This document shows, one piece after another, positions 32,847 to 41,589 of a stretch of 64,000 nucleotides of DNA. Each line of letters starts with the position of its first letter. The first letter of the stretch is position 1. The DNA lies in assembly GCA_905372865.1 (NCBI GenBank), contig CAJPQT010000001.1, forward strand, positions 1 through 64,000. Direction: 5' to 3'. The stretch comes from an uncultured Centipeda sp. (GTDB taxonomy: Bacteria > Bacillota > Negativicutes > Selenomonadales > Selenomonadaceae). Under the pieces are notes generated by a model. The model had not been told where the DNA came from, did not search any database, and was given only the letters and a program-made list of their open reading frames with translations. Position numbers and translations under genes: made by a program.

Positions 32847-32892
32847 CAAGATTACTCCTTTCGCTATGATTATACCACGGCAGGGAGGAGAG

Positions 32893-32905
32893 CAACAACC
32901 GCGAG
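32893..32905 (+). repeat. CAACAACCGCGAG boundary repeat, copy 3
   Basis: An exact 13-mer followed by AGGAG and a four-codon frame (ATG TCG CAG CAG then stop), which looks like the remnant start of a deleted gene. Confidence 0.6.
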
Positions 32906-32933
32906 AGGAGCAATGTCGCAGCAGTGATTCGTC

Positions 32934-32960
32934 GGACGGTCAAGTATGATGTGAGGCTAA
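32934..32960 (+). promoter_or_regulatory. Element shared with the integrase leader
   Basis: A 27-base element (GGACGGTCAAGTAT, then GATGTGAGGCTAA) matches the minus strand of 28156-28183 except for one substitution and one inserted base. It precedes the excisionase-like gene here and the integrase gene there. Confidence 0.6.
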
Positions 32961-32983
32961 ACAAATAGAACGGAGGTGCAATG

Positions 32984-33292
32984 ATGGACAGTGCAGCGAT
33001 GGAGTCCATCATCGCCAGTGCGATCGAGCGCGCAAGCAGATCGGTCGCAGTTGTGCGGGAGTGTCAAACACCAGACGAACTCCTGACGGTGGTCGAGGTT
33101 GCCGCGGTGCTCGGCGTTGGTAAGAACTACGCGAATATGTTGGTACAGTCCGGTATTATTCGGGGCATCAAGCTAAACGGCATGAAGGTGCGCCGGCGTG
33201 AACTGGAACGCTGGATGGCCGCAATGGACGGGATGGATTTGGAGGATCCACGGAATCCCGTCCCGATCGAGAGAAAGGAAGCAGTCGCATGA
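32984..33292 (+). CDS. Excisionase-like helix-turn-helix protein (HTH_17/MerR-like)
   Basis: The 102-residue protein has a predicted excisionase-type DNA-binding domain: LLTVVEVAAVLGVGKNYANM at about residues 33-52 and GIKLNGMKVRRRELERWMAA near 62-81, the pattern that ends HTH_17 domains. It could be the Xis of this phage or an early regulator. The shared leader element with int supports Xis. A GGAGG precedes tandem ATGs; the second (32984) has better spacing. It overlaps the next gene (ATGA). Confidence 0.65.
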   Translation: MDSAAMESIIASAIERASRSVAVVRECQTPDELLTVVEVAAVLGVGKNYANMLVQSGIIRGIKLNGMKVRRRELERWMAAMDGMDLEDPRNPVPIERKEAVA

Positions 33293-33612
33293 GCATCAAG
33301 AAGGTGATTGTAGGATGCGCACTCGCGGGGCTAGCGATCCTGTTCGCAGGAGCGGCGGGCGAGCCGTGGGACAACGGACGAAACGCCGTCCTCGTTGAGG
33401 AGGTCTACGTTGTCAAGCCCGGCGATACCCTTTGGGGGATCTCGGAGACATACCTGCGGAAGAACACGGGCACGCGCCGCTATATCCTCGAGTACAAGAG
33501 CGGCATCGAGGAGCTCAACCTATGGCTCGTGGAGCGCAAGGGGGTGATTTACCCTGGCGATGAGATCAAGGTGACATATTGGGTCAAGGGGGAACAAGGA
33601 GGAGAACAATGA
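33289..33612 (+). CDS. LysM-domain protein with N-terminal hydrophobic segment
   Basis: The 107-residue protein has a hydrophobic segment (about 5-23: VIVGCALAGLAILFAGAA) that acts as signal peptide or anchor, then a LysM domain (VYVVKPGDTLWGISETYL to VIYPGDEIKV). LysM binds peptidoglycan glycans. In an early phage region it may act at the periplasmic side, but its role is unknown. It overlaps neighbours by four bases on both sides. Confidence 0.75.
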   Translation: MSIKKVIVGCALAGLAILFAGAAGEPWDNGRNAVLVEEVYVVKPGDTLWGISETYLRKNTGTRRYILEYKSGIEELNLWLVERKGVIYPGDEIKVTYWVKGEQGGEQ

Positions 33613-33908
33613 AAACAGAAGTGATCAGTGAAAAAGTAGCCTTTTCTGTCAGTGGATGGAGCTATGAAGGCGATGGAATAACGCAGAACGTGAGTTTCGA
33701 AGAACTGAGACATGCGGGTGTTGGGAGTGTTTGGCAAGGCTTTGACACGAATAACTGCGGACGGGATCTCCATGAGGAAAGCGCAGAGGTTATCCACCGA
33801 ACAGATAAAGGGATTGCAGTGCTTTTTCGAGTGTGGGGAACAACAGACGAACCGAATCCAGTAGATTGGGAAGATGAGCCTGTTCTTCGGTGGTATGAGT
33901 TTGCATAA
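33609..33908 (+). CDS. Small early hypothetical protein
   Basis: The 99-residue acidic protein starts MKTEVISEKVAFSVSGWSYE after a strong AAGGAGG. It is rich in Trp, Asp and Glu. No family recognised. The ATG overlaps the LysM stop by four bases. Confidence 0.6.
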   Translation: MKTEVISEKVAFSVSGWSYEGDGITQNVSFEELRHAGVGSVWQGFDTNNCGRDLHEESAEVIHRTDKGIAVLFRVWGTTDEPNPVDWEDEPVLRWYEFA

Positions 33909-33922
33909 GGGAGGTGCAATTA

Positions 33923-34111
33923 ATGAGCAAATGGAGAATCTCAAGCATGTACCTCGGCGGCAAGAAGGTCTATCAGGTCTACCGTATCAAGGACATGCGC
34001 GTTGTCGATCACAGCGGTAACCGCGAATATGCGGGTGGACTGCTGCGCGATGAGACTGAGGCCATGGAACTTGCAGCAAAGCTGAACAGGGAGGAGGCAA
34101 GTAATGTCTAG
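33923..34111 (+). CDS. Small protein, paralogue of the next gene
   Basis: The 62-residue protein reads WRISSMYLGGKKVYQVYRIKD and ends ETEAMELAAKLNREEA. The next protein has the same order (WQVEAFSLYGEG...YQVFRLID...SEANAAAKRLN). This suggests a tandem duplication of a small alpha/beta domain. GGGAGGTG precedes the ATG. Confidence 0.65.
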   Translation: MSKWRISSMYLGGKKVYQVYRIKDMRVVDHSGNREYAGGLLRDETEAMELAAKLNREEASNV

Positions 34112-34295
34112 CTGGCAGGTGGAAGCATTTAGCTTGTACGGAGAAGGCGGACCGACGCGCCGATACCAGGTTTTTCGCTTGATCGACCCCGAGGGACCGA
34201 GTTTCGGAAAGAACAAGGAGACCGCCGGCATCTATCTGAAAAAGAGCGAAGCCAACGCAGCAGCAAAGCGCTTGAACAGCGAGGGCACACCATGA
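34104..34295 (+). CDS. Small protein, paralogue of the preceding gene
   Basis: The 63-residue protein shares the YQVaRxxD and C-terminal AAKxLN pattern with the 33923 product. It overlaps that gene by eight bases and the next by four. Function unknown. Confidence 0.65.
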   Translation: MSSWQVEAFSLYGEGGPTRRYQVFRLIDPEGPSFGKNKETAGIYLKKSEANAAAKRLNSEGTP

Positions 34296-34522
34296 ACCGC
34301 CCAGGGCGCGGGTGCCTCACCTGCAAACTGGAGGAATGCACAGGTTGCGACAGCATCCAATGTACGCCCGAGGAATCAGCGATGACGCGCTGCGCAGGTC
34401 TGCCGCGCAAAAATGCACGTACAAAAAAGGCGCCCAGTCCGGTAGCCGCCAGTCTGAGCACCATAGGAAAAAAGATATTCTGTGCTTATTGTAGCACGCC
34501 AACAGGAGGTAATGCAATATGA
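34292..34522 (+). CDS. Small cysteine-rich protein
   Basis: The 76-residue protein has two CxxC pairs (CLTCKLEECTGC near the N terminus and FCAYC near the C terminus) and extra cysteines, so a zinc-binding knuckle is likely. It overlaps genes on both sides by four bases (ATGA), which supports expression. Confidence 0.6.
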   Translation: MNRPGRGCLTCKLEECTGCDSIQCTPEESAMTRCAGLPRKNARTKKAPSPVAASLSTIGKKIFCAYCSTPTGGNAI

Positions 34523-34743
34523 AGATCAAACAGATTCAGCGTCAGCATCGCCGGGATTTTTGGGCTATCTTTCGCTGTGAGGCCTGCGGGCACGAATGCG
34601 AAGAGCGGGGCTATGACGATGCCAATTTCCATGTGAATGTTATCCCCAAGATGAAATGCCCACAGTGCGGAAAGACGGAGCAGGAGATCGACCCGAACTA
34701 CCGTCCGCTCACAACGAAGTATCCCGAAGGAATGCAGGTGTGA
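34519..34743 (+). CDS. Small zinc-ribbon protein
   Basis: The 74-residue protein has CEACGHEC and KCPQCGK separated by about 30 residues, a zinc ribbon. Similar small proteins are common in phage early regions, with unknown roles. It is translationally coupled to the cysteine-rich gene. Confidence 0.65.
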   Translation: MKIKQIQRQHRRDFWAIFRCEACGHECEERGYDDANFHVNVIPKMKCPQCGKTEQEIDPNYRPLTTKYPEGMQV

Positions 34744-34756
34744 TAGGAGATATAAC

Positions 34757-35104
34757 ATGACACATTGCGAAAAGCTCTACAACTTTTTCATCGAGCATCC
34801 GAAAGCCACGGCTGATGAGGTAATGGAGTCCCTCGGATGGGAGCGTCGGCAGGTGAGCCGCTACAAGCACCGCCTCAAGCGGCGCGGCTTTATCGACGTG
34901 GATCCGTGCGACGGGGTACAGGTGCTGCGCTCCTACCGAGAGGAGGATGATAACAATCCGATCCACGACTACAAGCAGGACGCATACCGTCAGGCGGCAG
35001 ATGCGTGCCTTGACCGCATCCACGACCCTGAGACGACGATTCCGCAGCTGATCGAGCTGATCCGGGAACTCCGGATGATCCTGAAGGCAATCGTGCCGGC
35101 ATAA
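34757..35104 (+). CDS. Helix-turn-helix early protein
   Basis: The 115-residue protein starts with a winged-helix-like segment (KLYNFFIEHPKATADEVMES followed by LGWERRQVSRYKHRLKRRGF), resembling MarR/DUF-type DNA-binding domains, and has a helical C terminus. Likely a regulator or replication accessory; no closer family. Confidence 0.6.
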   Translation: MTHCEKLYNFFIEHPKATADEVMESLGWERRQVSRYKHRLKRRGFIDVDPCDGVQVLRSYREEDDNNPIHDYKQDAYRQAADACLDRIHDPETTIPQLIELIRELRMILKAIVPA

Positions 35105-35115
35105 GGAGGTACATG

Positions 35116-35631
35116 ATGGCAATGAGAACAACGAGAACACTGTATGACCTTGGCGACGCCTTCAATGGCGTTATGGACATGGCATTGGATGAGACGATGG
35201 ATCTCAATGTGCTCGAAGAGTGTTTGCAGTCGATTGAGGCAGATATCGCTGTCAAATGTGAGAGAGGTATCGGTCTGATCCGCAGCCTTGAGAATCTGCG
35301 CGACGGCATGAAGGCAGAAGTAAAGCGTCTCACGGAGCGGCAGCGCGTGATTGATAACCGCATCAGCTCGATCAAGACGTGGTACGCAAAGAATCTCGAC
35401 GCAATGGGAAAGGATAAGGTCGTCACGGGTCTCGGAACGATGCGCGTGCAGAATAACCCGCCTGCCTACCCGCGTGAGATGTGGAACATGGAGAAGATCC
35501 CTGAGACGTACTTCGATATTGTGCCACAACATCTGGAGCTGAATATGGAGCAGGTCAAGGAGGATCTGCGGGCAGGGATTGACGTGCCGGGCGCGTTCCG
35601 CACACAGGCAAGGGGGCTACGCATCCAGTGA
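35116..35631 (+). CDS. Siphovirus Gp157-like protein
   Basis: The 171-residue protein has a coiled-coil middle (about 35-80) and the C-terminal region TGLGTMRVQNNPPAYP typical of the Gp157 family, which is linked to phage recombination operons and to resistance to host nucleases in Streptococcus phage. The ATG at 35116 is 6 bases from AAGGAGG. It is followed with overlap by the ERF gene, as in many phages. Confidence 0.75.
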   Translation: MAMRTTRTLYDLGDAFNGVMDMALDETMDLNVLEECLQSIEADIAVKCERGIGLIRSLENLRDGMKAEVKRLTERQRVIDNRISSIKTWYAKNLDAMGKDKVVTGLGTMRVQNNPPAYPREMWNMEKIPETYFDIVPQHLELNMEQVKEDLRAGIDVPGAFRTQARGLRIQ

Positions 35632-36308
35632 ATATCTTTGAAAAAATCCAAACGATACGCGTCAAGCTCGCCGAAAGCGGGCTGAAGAAAGGCAAGAAGA
35701 ACGAGTACGCAGGTTATACCTACTATGAGCTCGGCGACTTTCTCCCCACACTCATGCAGCTGTGCAAAGAGCAGAAGATTTTCCCTGTCATTTCCTTCAC
35801 GGCGGAGACGGCAACGCTCACGGTCTATGACTGCGAGAAGGCAGACGCGAAGGTGGAGATCACGACGCCGATGTCAACGGCACAGCTGAAGGCATGCCAT
35901 CCTGTGCAGAATCTCGGTGCAGTGCAGACGTATCTCAGGCGTTATCTCTACATCGCGATGTTCGAGATTGTGGAGTCGGATAAGATCGAGGCATCGACGG
36001 GCAAGGATACCGCCGCCCCTCCGCTCGCAGTACCGTCCAATATTTCGCCGAGCGGCCGCGCGTTCCGCTGCGACATCAATAAGCCGCCGCGCGATGAGCT
36101 TGTGCGTCTCTGGCAGTTCATGGGCTGGGATGCAGGAAAGATTGATGAATATCTCGCCGCACGGGCGGCAAATATGAAAGCCGAGCAGACCCCTATGTTC
36201 TATCAGCAGATTCTGCAGGAGACGATTGATCACTGTATTGCGGAATCCCGCAACGGTACGCCCGGCTACGCGGGCAGATTGTTTGACGACGGCTATCCGT
36301 TCCATTAA
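35628..36308 (+). CDS. erf: ERF-family single-strand annealing protein
   Basis: The 226-residue protein starts MNIFEKIQTIRVKL and has the ERF core: GYTYYELGDFLPTLMQLC, STAQLKACHPVQNLGAVQTY and LRRYLYIAMFEI. ERF proteins anneal single strands in phage recombination. The GTG start overlaps the Gp157 stop by four bases. The C-terminal 90 residues are a poorly conserved extension. It is followed directly by SSB. Confidence 0.88.
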   Translation: MNIFEKIQTIRVKLAESGLKKGKKNEYAGYTYYELGDFLPTLMQLCKEQKIFPVISFTAETATLTVYDCEKADAKVEITTPMSTAQLKACHPVQNLGAVQTYLRRYLYIAMFEIVESDKIEASTGKDTAAPPLAVPSNISPSGRAFRCDINKPPRDELVRLWQFMGWDAGKIDEYLAARAANMKAEQTPMFYQQILQETIDHCIAESRNGTPGYAGRLFDDGYPFH

Positions 36309-36323
36309 GAGAGGAGAACTACG

Positions 36324-36851
36324 ATGAACGTATCATTTTTTGGCAGACTGACAAAGGCTCCCGAAGTTAAGACGAACCAGACGGGGACGTCCTACACAGC
36401 ATTTACGATTGCGACGCAGGTGCAGGCGAAGGGACAGGACGGCAAGGCGAAGACGCTCTTTGTCGATGTGTCGGCGTTCGGCAAGCAGGGCGAAAACATC
36501 GTGAAATACTTCGGCAAGGGCAGCCGCATTGTGATCCACGGCGACATCTTCGATGCGCGGGGATGGATCGGTAACAACGACAACCAGGCACACATCAGTA
36601 TCAATGTCACGTTGAACGGTTTTGACTTTGTGGATACACAGGCAGAATCCGCAGCGCGTCAGCAGGGGGCACCACAGCAGGCAGTAATACCGCCGCAGGC
36701 TGCACCTGCGGGATATGCACCGCAGATTCCAGCACCGATGCAGACGGGTGCGGCGCCGTGGGCACCGCAGGCCTATGGTGCTCCACAACAGGCGCCGGCA
36801 CCGATACCACCGCAGCAGGCACCACAAGGCTACGCGGTGGCACCATATTGA
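36324..36851 (+). CDS. ssb: Single-stranded DNA-binding protein
   Basis: The 175-residue protein has an N-terminal OB fold (MNVSFFGRLTKAPEVKTNQT to about 110) and a Pro/Gln/Ala-rich tail. It ends GYAVAPY and lacks the acidic tip (DDDIPF-like) that bacterial SSBs use to recruit partners. It sits between ERF and the helicase. Confidence 0.88.
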   Translation: MNVSFFGRLTKAPEVKTNQTGTSYTAFTIATQVQAKGQDGKAKTLFVDVSAFGKQGENIVKYFGKGSRIVIHGDIFDARGWIGNNDNQAHISINVTLNGFDFVDTQAESAARQQGAPQQAVIPPQAAPAGYAPQIPAPMQTGAAPWAPQAYGAPQQAPAPIPPQQAPQGYAVAPY

Positions 36852-36857
36852 TGTGCT

Positions 36858-38222
36858 ATGGACATCAGTCTTAGACCGTATCAGCAACAACTTATTGATG
36901 ATGTTGGCTATGAGTATTCAGAGGGGAGGCGGCGCGTGTGCGCCGTTGCGCCCTGCGGTGCGGGCAAAACGATCATGACGGCATGGATGGCGCGCGGAAC
37001 TGCACTTTCGGGGCGGCGCGCTATTTTCATGGTGCATCGCCAGGAGCTTATTGAGCAGACCTCTTCGACATTCACAGCGATGGGCATCCGTCACGGACTG
37101 ATTGCGGCGGGCGCGGCCAAGGAATACGACCTGCCCGTGCAGATTGCCTCGGTGCAGACGCTGATTCACCGTCTGCCGCAGGTGGAACCGCCCGATCTTC
37201 TGATCTGCGACGAGTGTCATCATATCGTTGCCAATACCTATCGCAAGATCATCGATCAGTTTGCGTCCTCCTATGTTCTCGGCGTGACGGCGACACCCGA
37301 GCGGATCGGCGGGCAGGGTCTCGGCGAGATATTCGAGTCCCTTGTCCTCGGCCCGACGGCTGCCGATCTCATTGCCGCCGGCAATCTGACGCCATATGAC
37401 TACTACGCGCCGCCCTCGAAGTTTGATCCTGCCGCCGCGCATGTGCGTTTCGGCGAGTATGTCAAGAATGATCTCATCCACCAGATGGATGACGCGGATG
37501 TGATAGGCGACATCGTGAAGAACTATCAGAATCTCGCCGGAGACAGACGCGCGATCTGCTACTGCATCAATCGGGCGCACAGCGAGCATGTCGCAGCGTC
37601 GTTCCGTGCGGCGGGCATTCCTGCGGCACATGTGGACGGGGAGACACATAGGGCAGTGCGTGCGCGTACGATCGAGGAGTTCCGCGCGGGAAAGCTCCGC
37701 ATTCTCTGCAATGCCGAGCTCTTCGGCGAGGGGTTCGATGTACCGGCGATGGAGGCGGTGATTCTTGCACGGCCAACAGCATCACTGACGCTCTATATCC
37801 AACAGAGTATGCGGCCGCTGCGCCCCGACCCGAACAATCCCGCCAAGCGTGCGGTCATTATCGATCATGTGGGCAATGTGTTCCGTCACGGGATGCCCGA
37901 TGAGGAGCGCGAATGGTCACTTGAGACGAAGAAAAGGAAACCACGTGCCATGGCAATCAAAATATGCCCTGCCTGTTATACGGCGGTGTCGAGCACAGCA
38001 CGCGTCTGTCCCTGCGGACATATATTTGCCGCAGCACCCGAGGAGCGAACATTTACCGAGAAGGATGGCACGCTCATGAAGATTGAGGAGATCAAGCGCA
38101 AGAAGAGGCAGGAGGTCGGCAGTGCGCGCAGCGTCGCAGACCTCACAGAGATTGCCATAAAGCGCGGGTACTCGCTGCGCTGGGTGTCGCGCATGGCAGA
38201 TCTGAAACGACTGAGAGGATAA
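36858..38222 (+). CDS. DEAD/DEAH-box helicase (SF2) with C-terminal zinc knuckle
   Basis: The 454-residue helicase begins with a Q-like LRPYQQQLIDDV, motif I APCGAGKT (31-38), motif II DECHH (118-122), motif III-like VTATPER (143-149) and motif VI QQSMRPLRPDP. After the helicase core, CPACYTAVSSTARVCPCGHI forms a zinc ribbon (about 369-388). It resembles phage replication or restart helicases of the RadD/UvsW type. It is separated from SSB by 6 bases. Confidence 0.88.
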   Translation: MDISLRPYQQQLIDDVGYEYSEGRRRVCAVAPCGAGKTIMTAWMARGTALSGRRAIFMVHRQELIEQTSSTFTAMGIRHGLIAAGAAKEYDLPVQIASVQTLIHRLPQVEPPDLLICDECHHIVANTYRKIIDQFASSYVLGVTATPERIGGQGLGEIFESLVLGPTAADLIAAGNLTPYDYYAPPSKFDPAAAHVRFGEYVKNDLIHQMDDADVIGDIVKNYQNLAGDRRAICYCINRAHSEHVAASFRAAGIPAAHVDGETHRAVRARTIEEFRAGKLRILCNAELFGEGFDVPAMEAVILARPTASLTLYIQQSMRPLRPDPNNPAKRAVIIDHVGNVFRHGMPDEEREWSLETKKRKPRAMAIKICPACYTAVSSTARVCPCGHIFAAAPEERTFTEKDGTLMKIEEIKRKKRQEVGSARSVADLTEIAIKRGYSLRWVSRMADLKRLRG

Positions 38223-38225
38223 CGT

Positions 38226-38624
38226 ATGAAGAAAACAGAGCATGAGATACAGAATGAGATCCGCGTCGCGGTCGGTACGACACAAGTGGCAACGCTTTTC
38301 CGCGCAAACGTCGGCGAGGCATGGACGGGGATTTGTCGAAGGATGAATTGGATACCGGATCGTGTTGTAATTGATGGTGCGCGGCGGTTTCAGAGCGGTC
38401 TGCCCGTCGGATTTCCGGACCTCTTCGGATTCCAAACCATCGAGGTAACGCCCGAGATGGTCGGCAGGAAGCTCGCCGTGTTTGCCTTCCTCGAGGTGAA
38501 GAAGCCCGGCGGCCGCACGAACAAGGCGCAGGAGAAGATGCACGCATTCCTGCATGAGGCGGGCGCCGTCGGTGGCATTGCCCGCTCTGCCGAGGAGGCT
38601 GTCACGCTACTGCAGCGCCTATGA
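38226..38624 (+). CDS. VRR-NUC domain nuclease
   Basis: The 132-residue protein has the PD-(D/E)xK pattern of VRR-NUC phage nucleases: E5 region (KKTEHEIQNEIR), GFPDLFGF and AFLEVKKPGGR with KAQEKMHAFL. Such proteins may resolve branched DNA. It starts 3 bases after the helicase stop. Confidence 0.85.
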   Translation: MKKTEHEIQNEIRVAVGTTQVATLFRANVGEAWTGICRRMNWIPDRVVIDGARRFQSGLPVGFPDLFGFQTIEVTPEMVGRKLAVFAFLEVKKPGGRTNKAQEKMHAFLHEAGAVGGIARSAEEAVTLLQRL

Positions 38625-38646
38625 GTGAGGCGCAATTTGAAACGAG

Positions 38647-41586
38647 GTGGGCGTCATCGATGCACTAGATTTTTTCAAGGCGCTCTATCCGGAGGAGACA
38701 GAGGGGCACACCTACATCTGGACAATGCCTGACAAGCGTACACAGGTGTTTGGCTGTGCGGATGCTGCCAATCTCACTCGTGCGGCACAAGCGGCAAATG
38801 ACGCGGGCAAAGACGTGTATTTCTCCGTCGGCGTGTCCGAGCGGCTGTTCCGTGCGCATGAACGGGCAAAGGCTGCGGACATCGTCGCGATTCCTGCGCT
38901 CTGGGTGGATATCGACATAGCGGGCGAGCATCACGCGGCGAAGGCACTGCCGCCGGACTATGCGGCGACGCGGGCACTCCTGCCGGAGATGATGGATCCG
39001 TCCCTTGTGGTGCACAGCGGGCACGGGATCCATGCGTACTATCTCTTTCGTGAACTGCTGGATACACGCACGGATGCGGAGCGCCGCACCGCCGAGGATC
39101 TGCTGCGGCGCTTGCAGGGGGCTGTGCGCACGCGCGCCGCTGCGCAGGGGTGGCATGTGGACAGTGTGCCCGATCTCTGCCGCGTCCTGCGCGTCCCCGG
39201 GACGCTGAACCGCAAGGGCGGCGATGCGGTGCCCTGCATGATTACGGAGTACTCCGAGGGGCTGCGGTACAACGCGGAGGATTTCGATGTGCTGCCCGAG
39301 GTGCAGGAGATCAGCAGGGCGGAGCGTGCGGAGAAATTTGAGCGACGACCGACGGACGGGGACGCGCGGCTGATGCTCGCGAACTGCGCGTTCCTGCAGC
39401 ATTTTCAGCAGAACTATAAAACCCTCCCCGAGCCTGTCTGGAAGGCAGCATGTACGAACCTCATGCGCGGCGTGGGCGGCGAGGAGATCATCCTGCCGCT
39501 CGTGCGCGACTGGCTTGGGGCAAAGTACAACGAAGCCGATACACGCAAGAAGCTCGCGCACTATCTGCATGAATGCACGCCGCAGACCTGCGCGCATATC
39601 CAGTCGGAGCTGGGATTTCGCGGCTGTGCGGACTGTCCCGGCGTCAAGTCGCCCTGTGCGTGGTCGCTCGGCAAAGTGCCGCAGGCAATCGCAAAGCTCC
39701 GCGAAATCGCACTGCCGAATGCGGAGAACACGCTGAACGAGGAAACGATCGGGGCGCTTGCGCTCGTGAAGCAGGAAAGCGGTCTCGAATATGCGCGCTT
39801 CAAGGAGCGGTGCAAGGGAAATGTCAATCTGAACGACCTGCAGCGCGAGGTGAAGCGCGCACAGGCGGCGCAAGCGGGGCTGTCCGTCCTAGAGGGCGGT
39901 GCACTCGCGCCGGGGCAGCGTCTCGGCGATGTGACGACGCGCACATTCGTGCCGGACACGCCGCTTGATCTTGCCATACCCGCCAACTTTGCCTACGACG
40001 CGGACGGCGTCTATGAGGTGCGCATGACGGAGATGGGGCAGGTGCAGCGGCTCGCGGCCGGGACGCCCGTCATCATCTCCGAGAAGCAGTACAACGTTGA
40101 TACACAGACAGAGAAGGTGCAGCTTTCCTTCCGCTACTACGATCATTGGGTGCATACGGTCTGCAAGCGGTCGGAGATTTTTTCTGCACGCGGCATCATT
40201 GCGCTCACAGATCGCGGGCTGAATACATCGAGTGAGTCGGCAAAGTATCTGGTGAAATACCTCCAAGCCCTTGAGGCGGCGAATCCGAATATTCCGCTCG
40301 TTCATGCCGTGTCTAAAATCGGCTGGCGGCCGTACGGGCTGGATGAGTTCGTCATTCCGTCGTCGAGCAGATACCGCGTGGATATGGAGGACGACGGCGA
40401 GCTCTCCGCTGCGTTTACGCAGCGTGGGACACTCGAAGAGTGGCTGACGGCGGCGCAGGAGATTCGAAAGCACGTCTTCGCGCGCTTTGTCCTTGCGGCT
40501 GCGTTTGCGTCGCCGCTGCTGCGCATCTGCAAGAACCGCAACTTTATGATTTATTTCTGGGGCACGTCGGGCGGCGGCAAGACGGCAGCGCAGCGCTTCG
40601 CGCTCACGGTCTGGGGCAATCCAACGCGGCTGATGAAGTCGTTCTATGGGACGACGAACGGGCTTGAACGCGCTGCCGAGTACAGCAATGACTTCCCGCT
40701 CGTCATCAATGAGCGGCAGGTCATGATGGGGAACAATAAGCAGGAAGCATTAGAGAGTCTCGTCTATATGCTCGAGGGTGGGCACGGTAAGGTGCGTGCG
40801 AGTAAGTCCGGCATCCGAAAGACGGCGACGTGGCGCACGATCGCAATGGCGTCGGGGGAAGAACCGCTTTCGAAGGAGTCAAGCATTCAGGGCGTCAAGA
40901 CACGTCTTATTGAGCTGAACACCTATCCGGTGCTGCCGGAGGAAACGGCGAAGCTGGTCTATACCATCGACGAGGAGCAGCACGGGACGGCGGGCAGGGC
41001 GTTCATCGAGCGACTCCTGCATGATGCAGGGACGGAGTACGCGGAGATTCTGGCGGCGCGGCAGGCACTCATCAATCGCCTGCGCGTGGAGTGCCCCGAT
41101 CATTTCGAGCCGCACATTGACAACGTCGCAACGGTTGCGATCGCGGATATGCTTGTCAGTATGTGGCTTTTCGGTGCGGTGCCGGAGGAGGCGCAGCAGG
41201 ATACCTATGATATGGCAGCTGTCATCATGGCAGAGCTGCCGACACGGCGCGAAATATCCGATACGCGGCGTGCATGGGACTTTGTGGAGGCGTGGCTTTT
41301 GAGTAATCGGCAGCGTTTTTCCGATGATTACGGCTCACGGGCGAATCTTTCGCCGGAATACGGCTTCATCCGTGAGGGCTATTACAACATCTATCCGATG
41401 TATCTGCGTGCGGCACTCGACGGCGCGGGATTTGCATCGAATAAGTTCCTAAAGGAATTCGCCGAGGGCGGGCTGATCTGCTCGTCGCTCGAAAAAAAGC
41501 AAAATCGCTATACGAAACGGGTGAGCTACAATGGCACAAAAATTCATGTTGTGCAAATTCCGCAAGGGGCAGAGCTCCCGCTATAA
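38647..41586 (+). CDS. Phage primase-helicase fusion (AEP-like primase plus DUF927 helicase)
   Basis: The 979-residue protein has an N-terminal archaeo-eukaryotic-type primase-like region (WVDIDIAGEHH supplies the acidic pair; HSGHGIHAYYLF the histidine motif; RVLRVPGTLNRKGGDA). A cysteine-rich linker follows (CTPQTCAHIQ...CADCPGVKSPC). The C-terminal DUF927 helicase-like ATPase has Walker A GTSGGGKT near residue 640. The GTG at 38647 is forced by an in-frame stop at 38638. It likely primes and unwinds at the adjacent repeat region (41590-41920). Confidence 0.8.
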   Translation: MGVIDALDFFKALYPEETEGHTYIWTMPDKRTQVFGCADAANLTRAAQAANDAGKDVYFSVGVSERLFRAHERAKAADIVAIPALWVDIDIAGEHHAAKALPPDYAATRALLPEMMDPSLVVHSGHGIHAYYLFRELLDTRTDAERRTAEDLLRRLQGAVRTRAAAQGWHVDSVPDLCRVLRVPGTLNRKGGDAVPCMITEYSEGLRYNAEDFDVLPEVQEISRAERAEKFERRPTDGDARLMLANCAFLQHFQQNYKTLPEPVWKAACTNLMRGVGGEEIILPLVRDWLGAKYNEADTRKKLAHYLHECTPQTCAHIQSELGFRGCADCPGVKSPCAWSLGKVPQAIAKLREIALPNAENTLNEETIGALALVKQESGLEYARFKERCKGNVNLNDLQREVKRAQAAQAGLSVLEGGALAPGQRLGDVTTRTFVPDTPLDLAIPANFAYDADGVYEVRMTEMGQVQRLAAGTPVIISEKQYNVDTQTEKVQLSFRYYDHWVHTVCKRSEIFSARGIIALTDRGLNTSSESAKYLVKYLQALEAANPNIPLVHAVSKIGWRPYGLDEFVIPSSSRYRVDMEDDGELSAAFTQRGTLEEWLTAAQEIRKHVFARFVLAAAFASPLLRICKNRNFMIYFWGTSGGGKTAAQRFALTVWGNPTRLMKSFYGTTNGLERAAEYSNDFPLVINERQVMMGNNKQEALESLVYMLEGGHGKVRASKSGIRKTATWRTIAMASGEEPLSKESSIQGVKTRLIELNTYPVLPEETAKLVYTIDEEQHGTAGRAFIERLLHDAGTEYAEILAARQALINRLRVECPDHFEPHIDNVATVAIADMLVSMWLFGAVPEEAQQDTYDMAAVIMAELPTRREISDTRRAWDFVEAWLLSNRQRFSDDYGSRANLSPEYGFIREGYYNIYPMYLRAALDGAGFASNKFLKEFAEGGLICSSLEKKQNRYTKRVSYNGTKIHVVQIPQGAELPL

Positions 41587-41589
41587 GTT

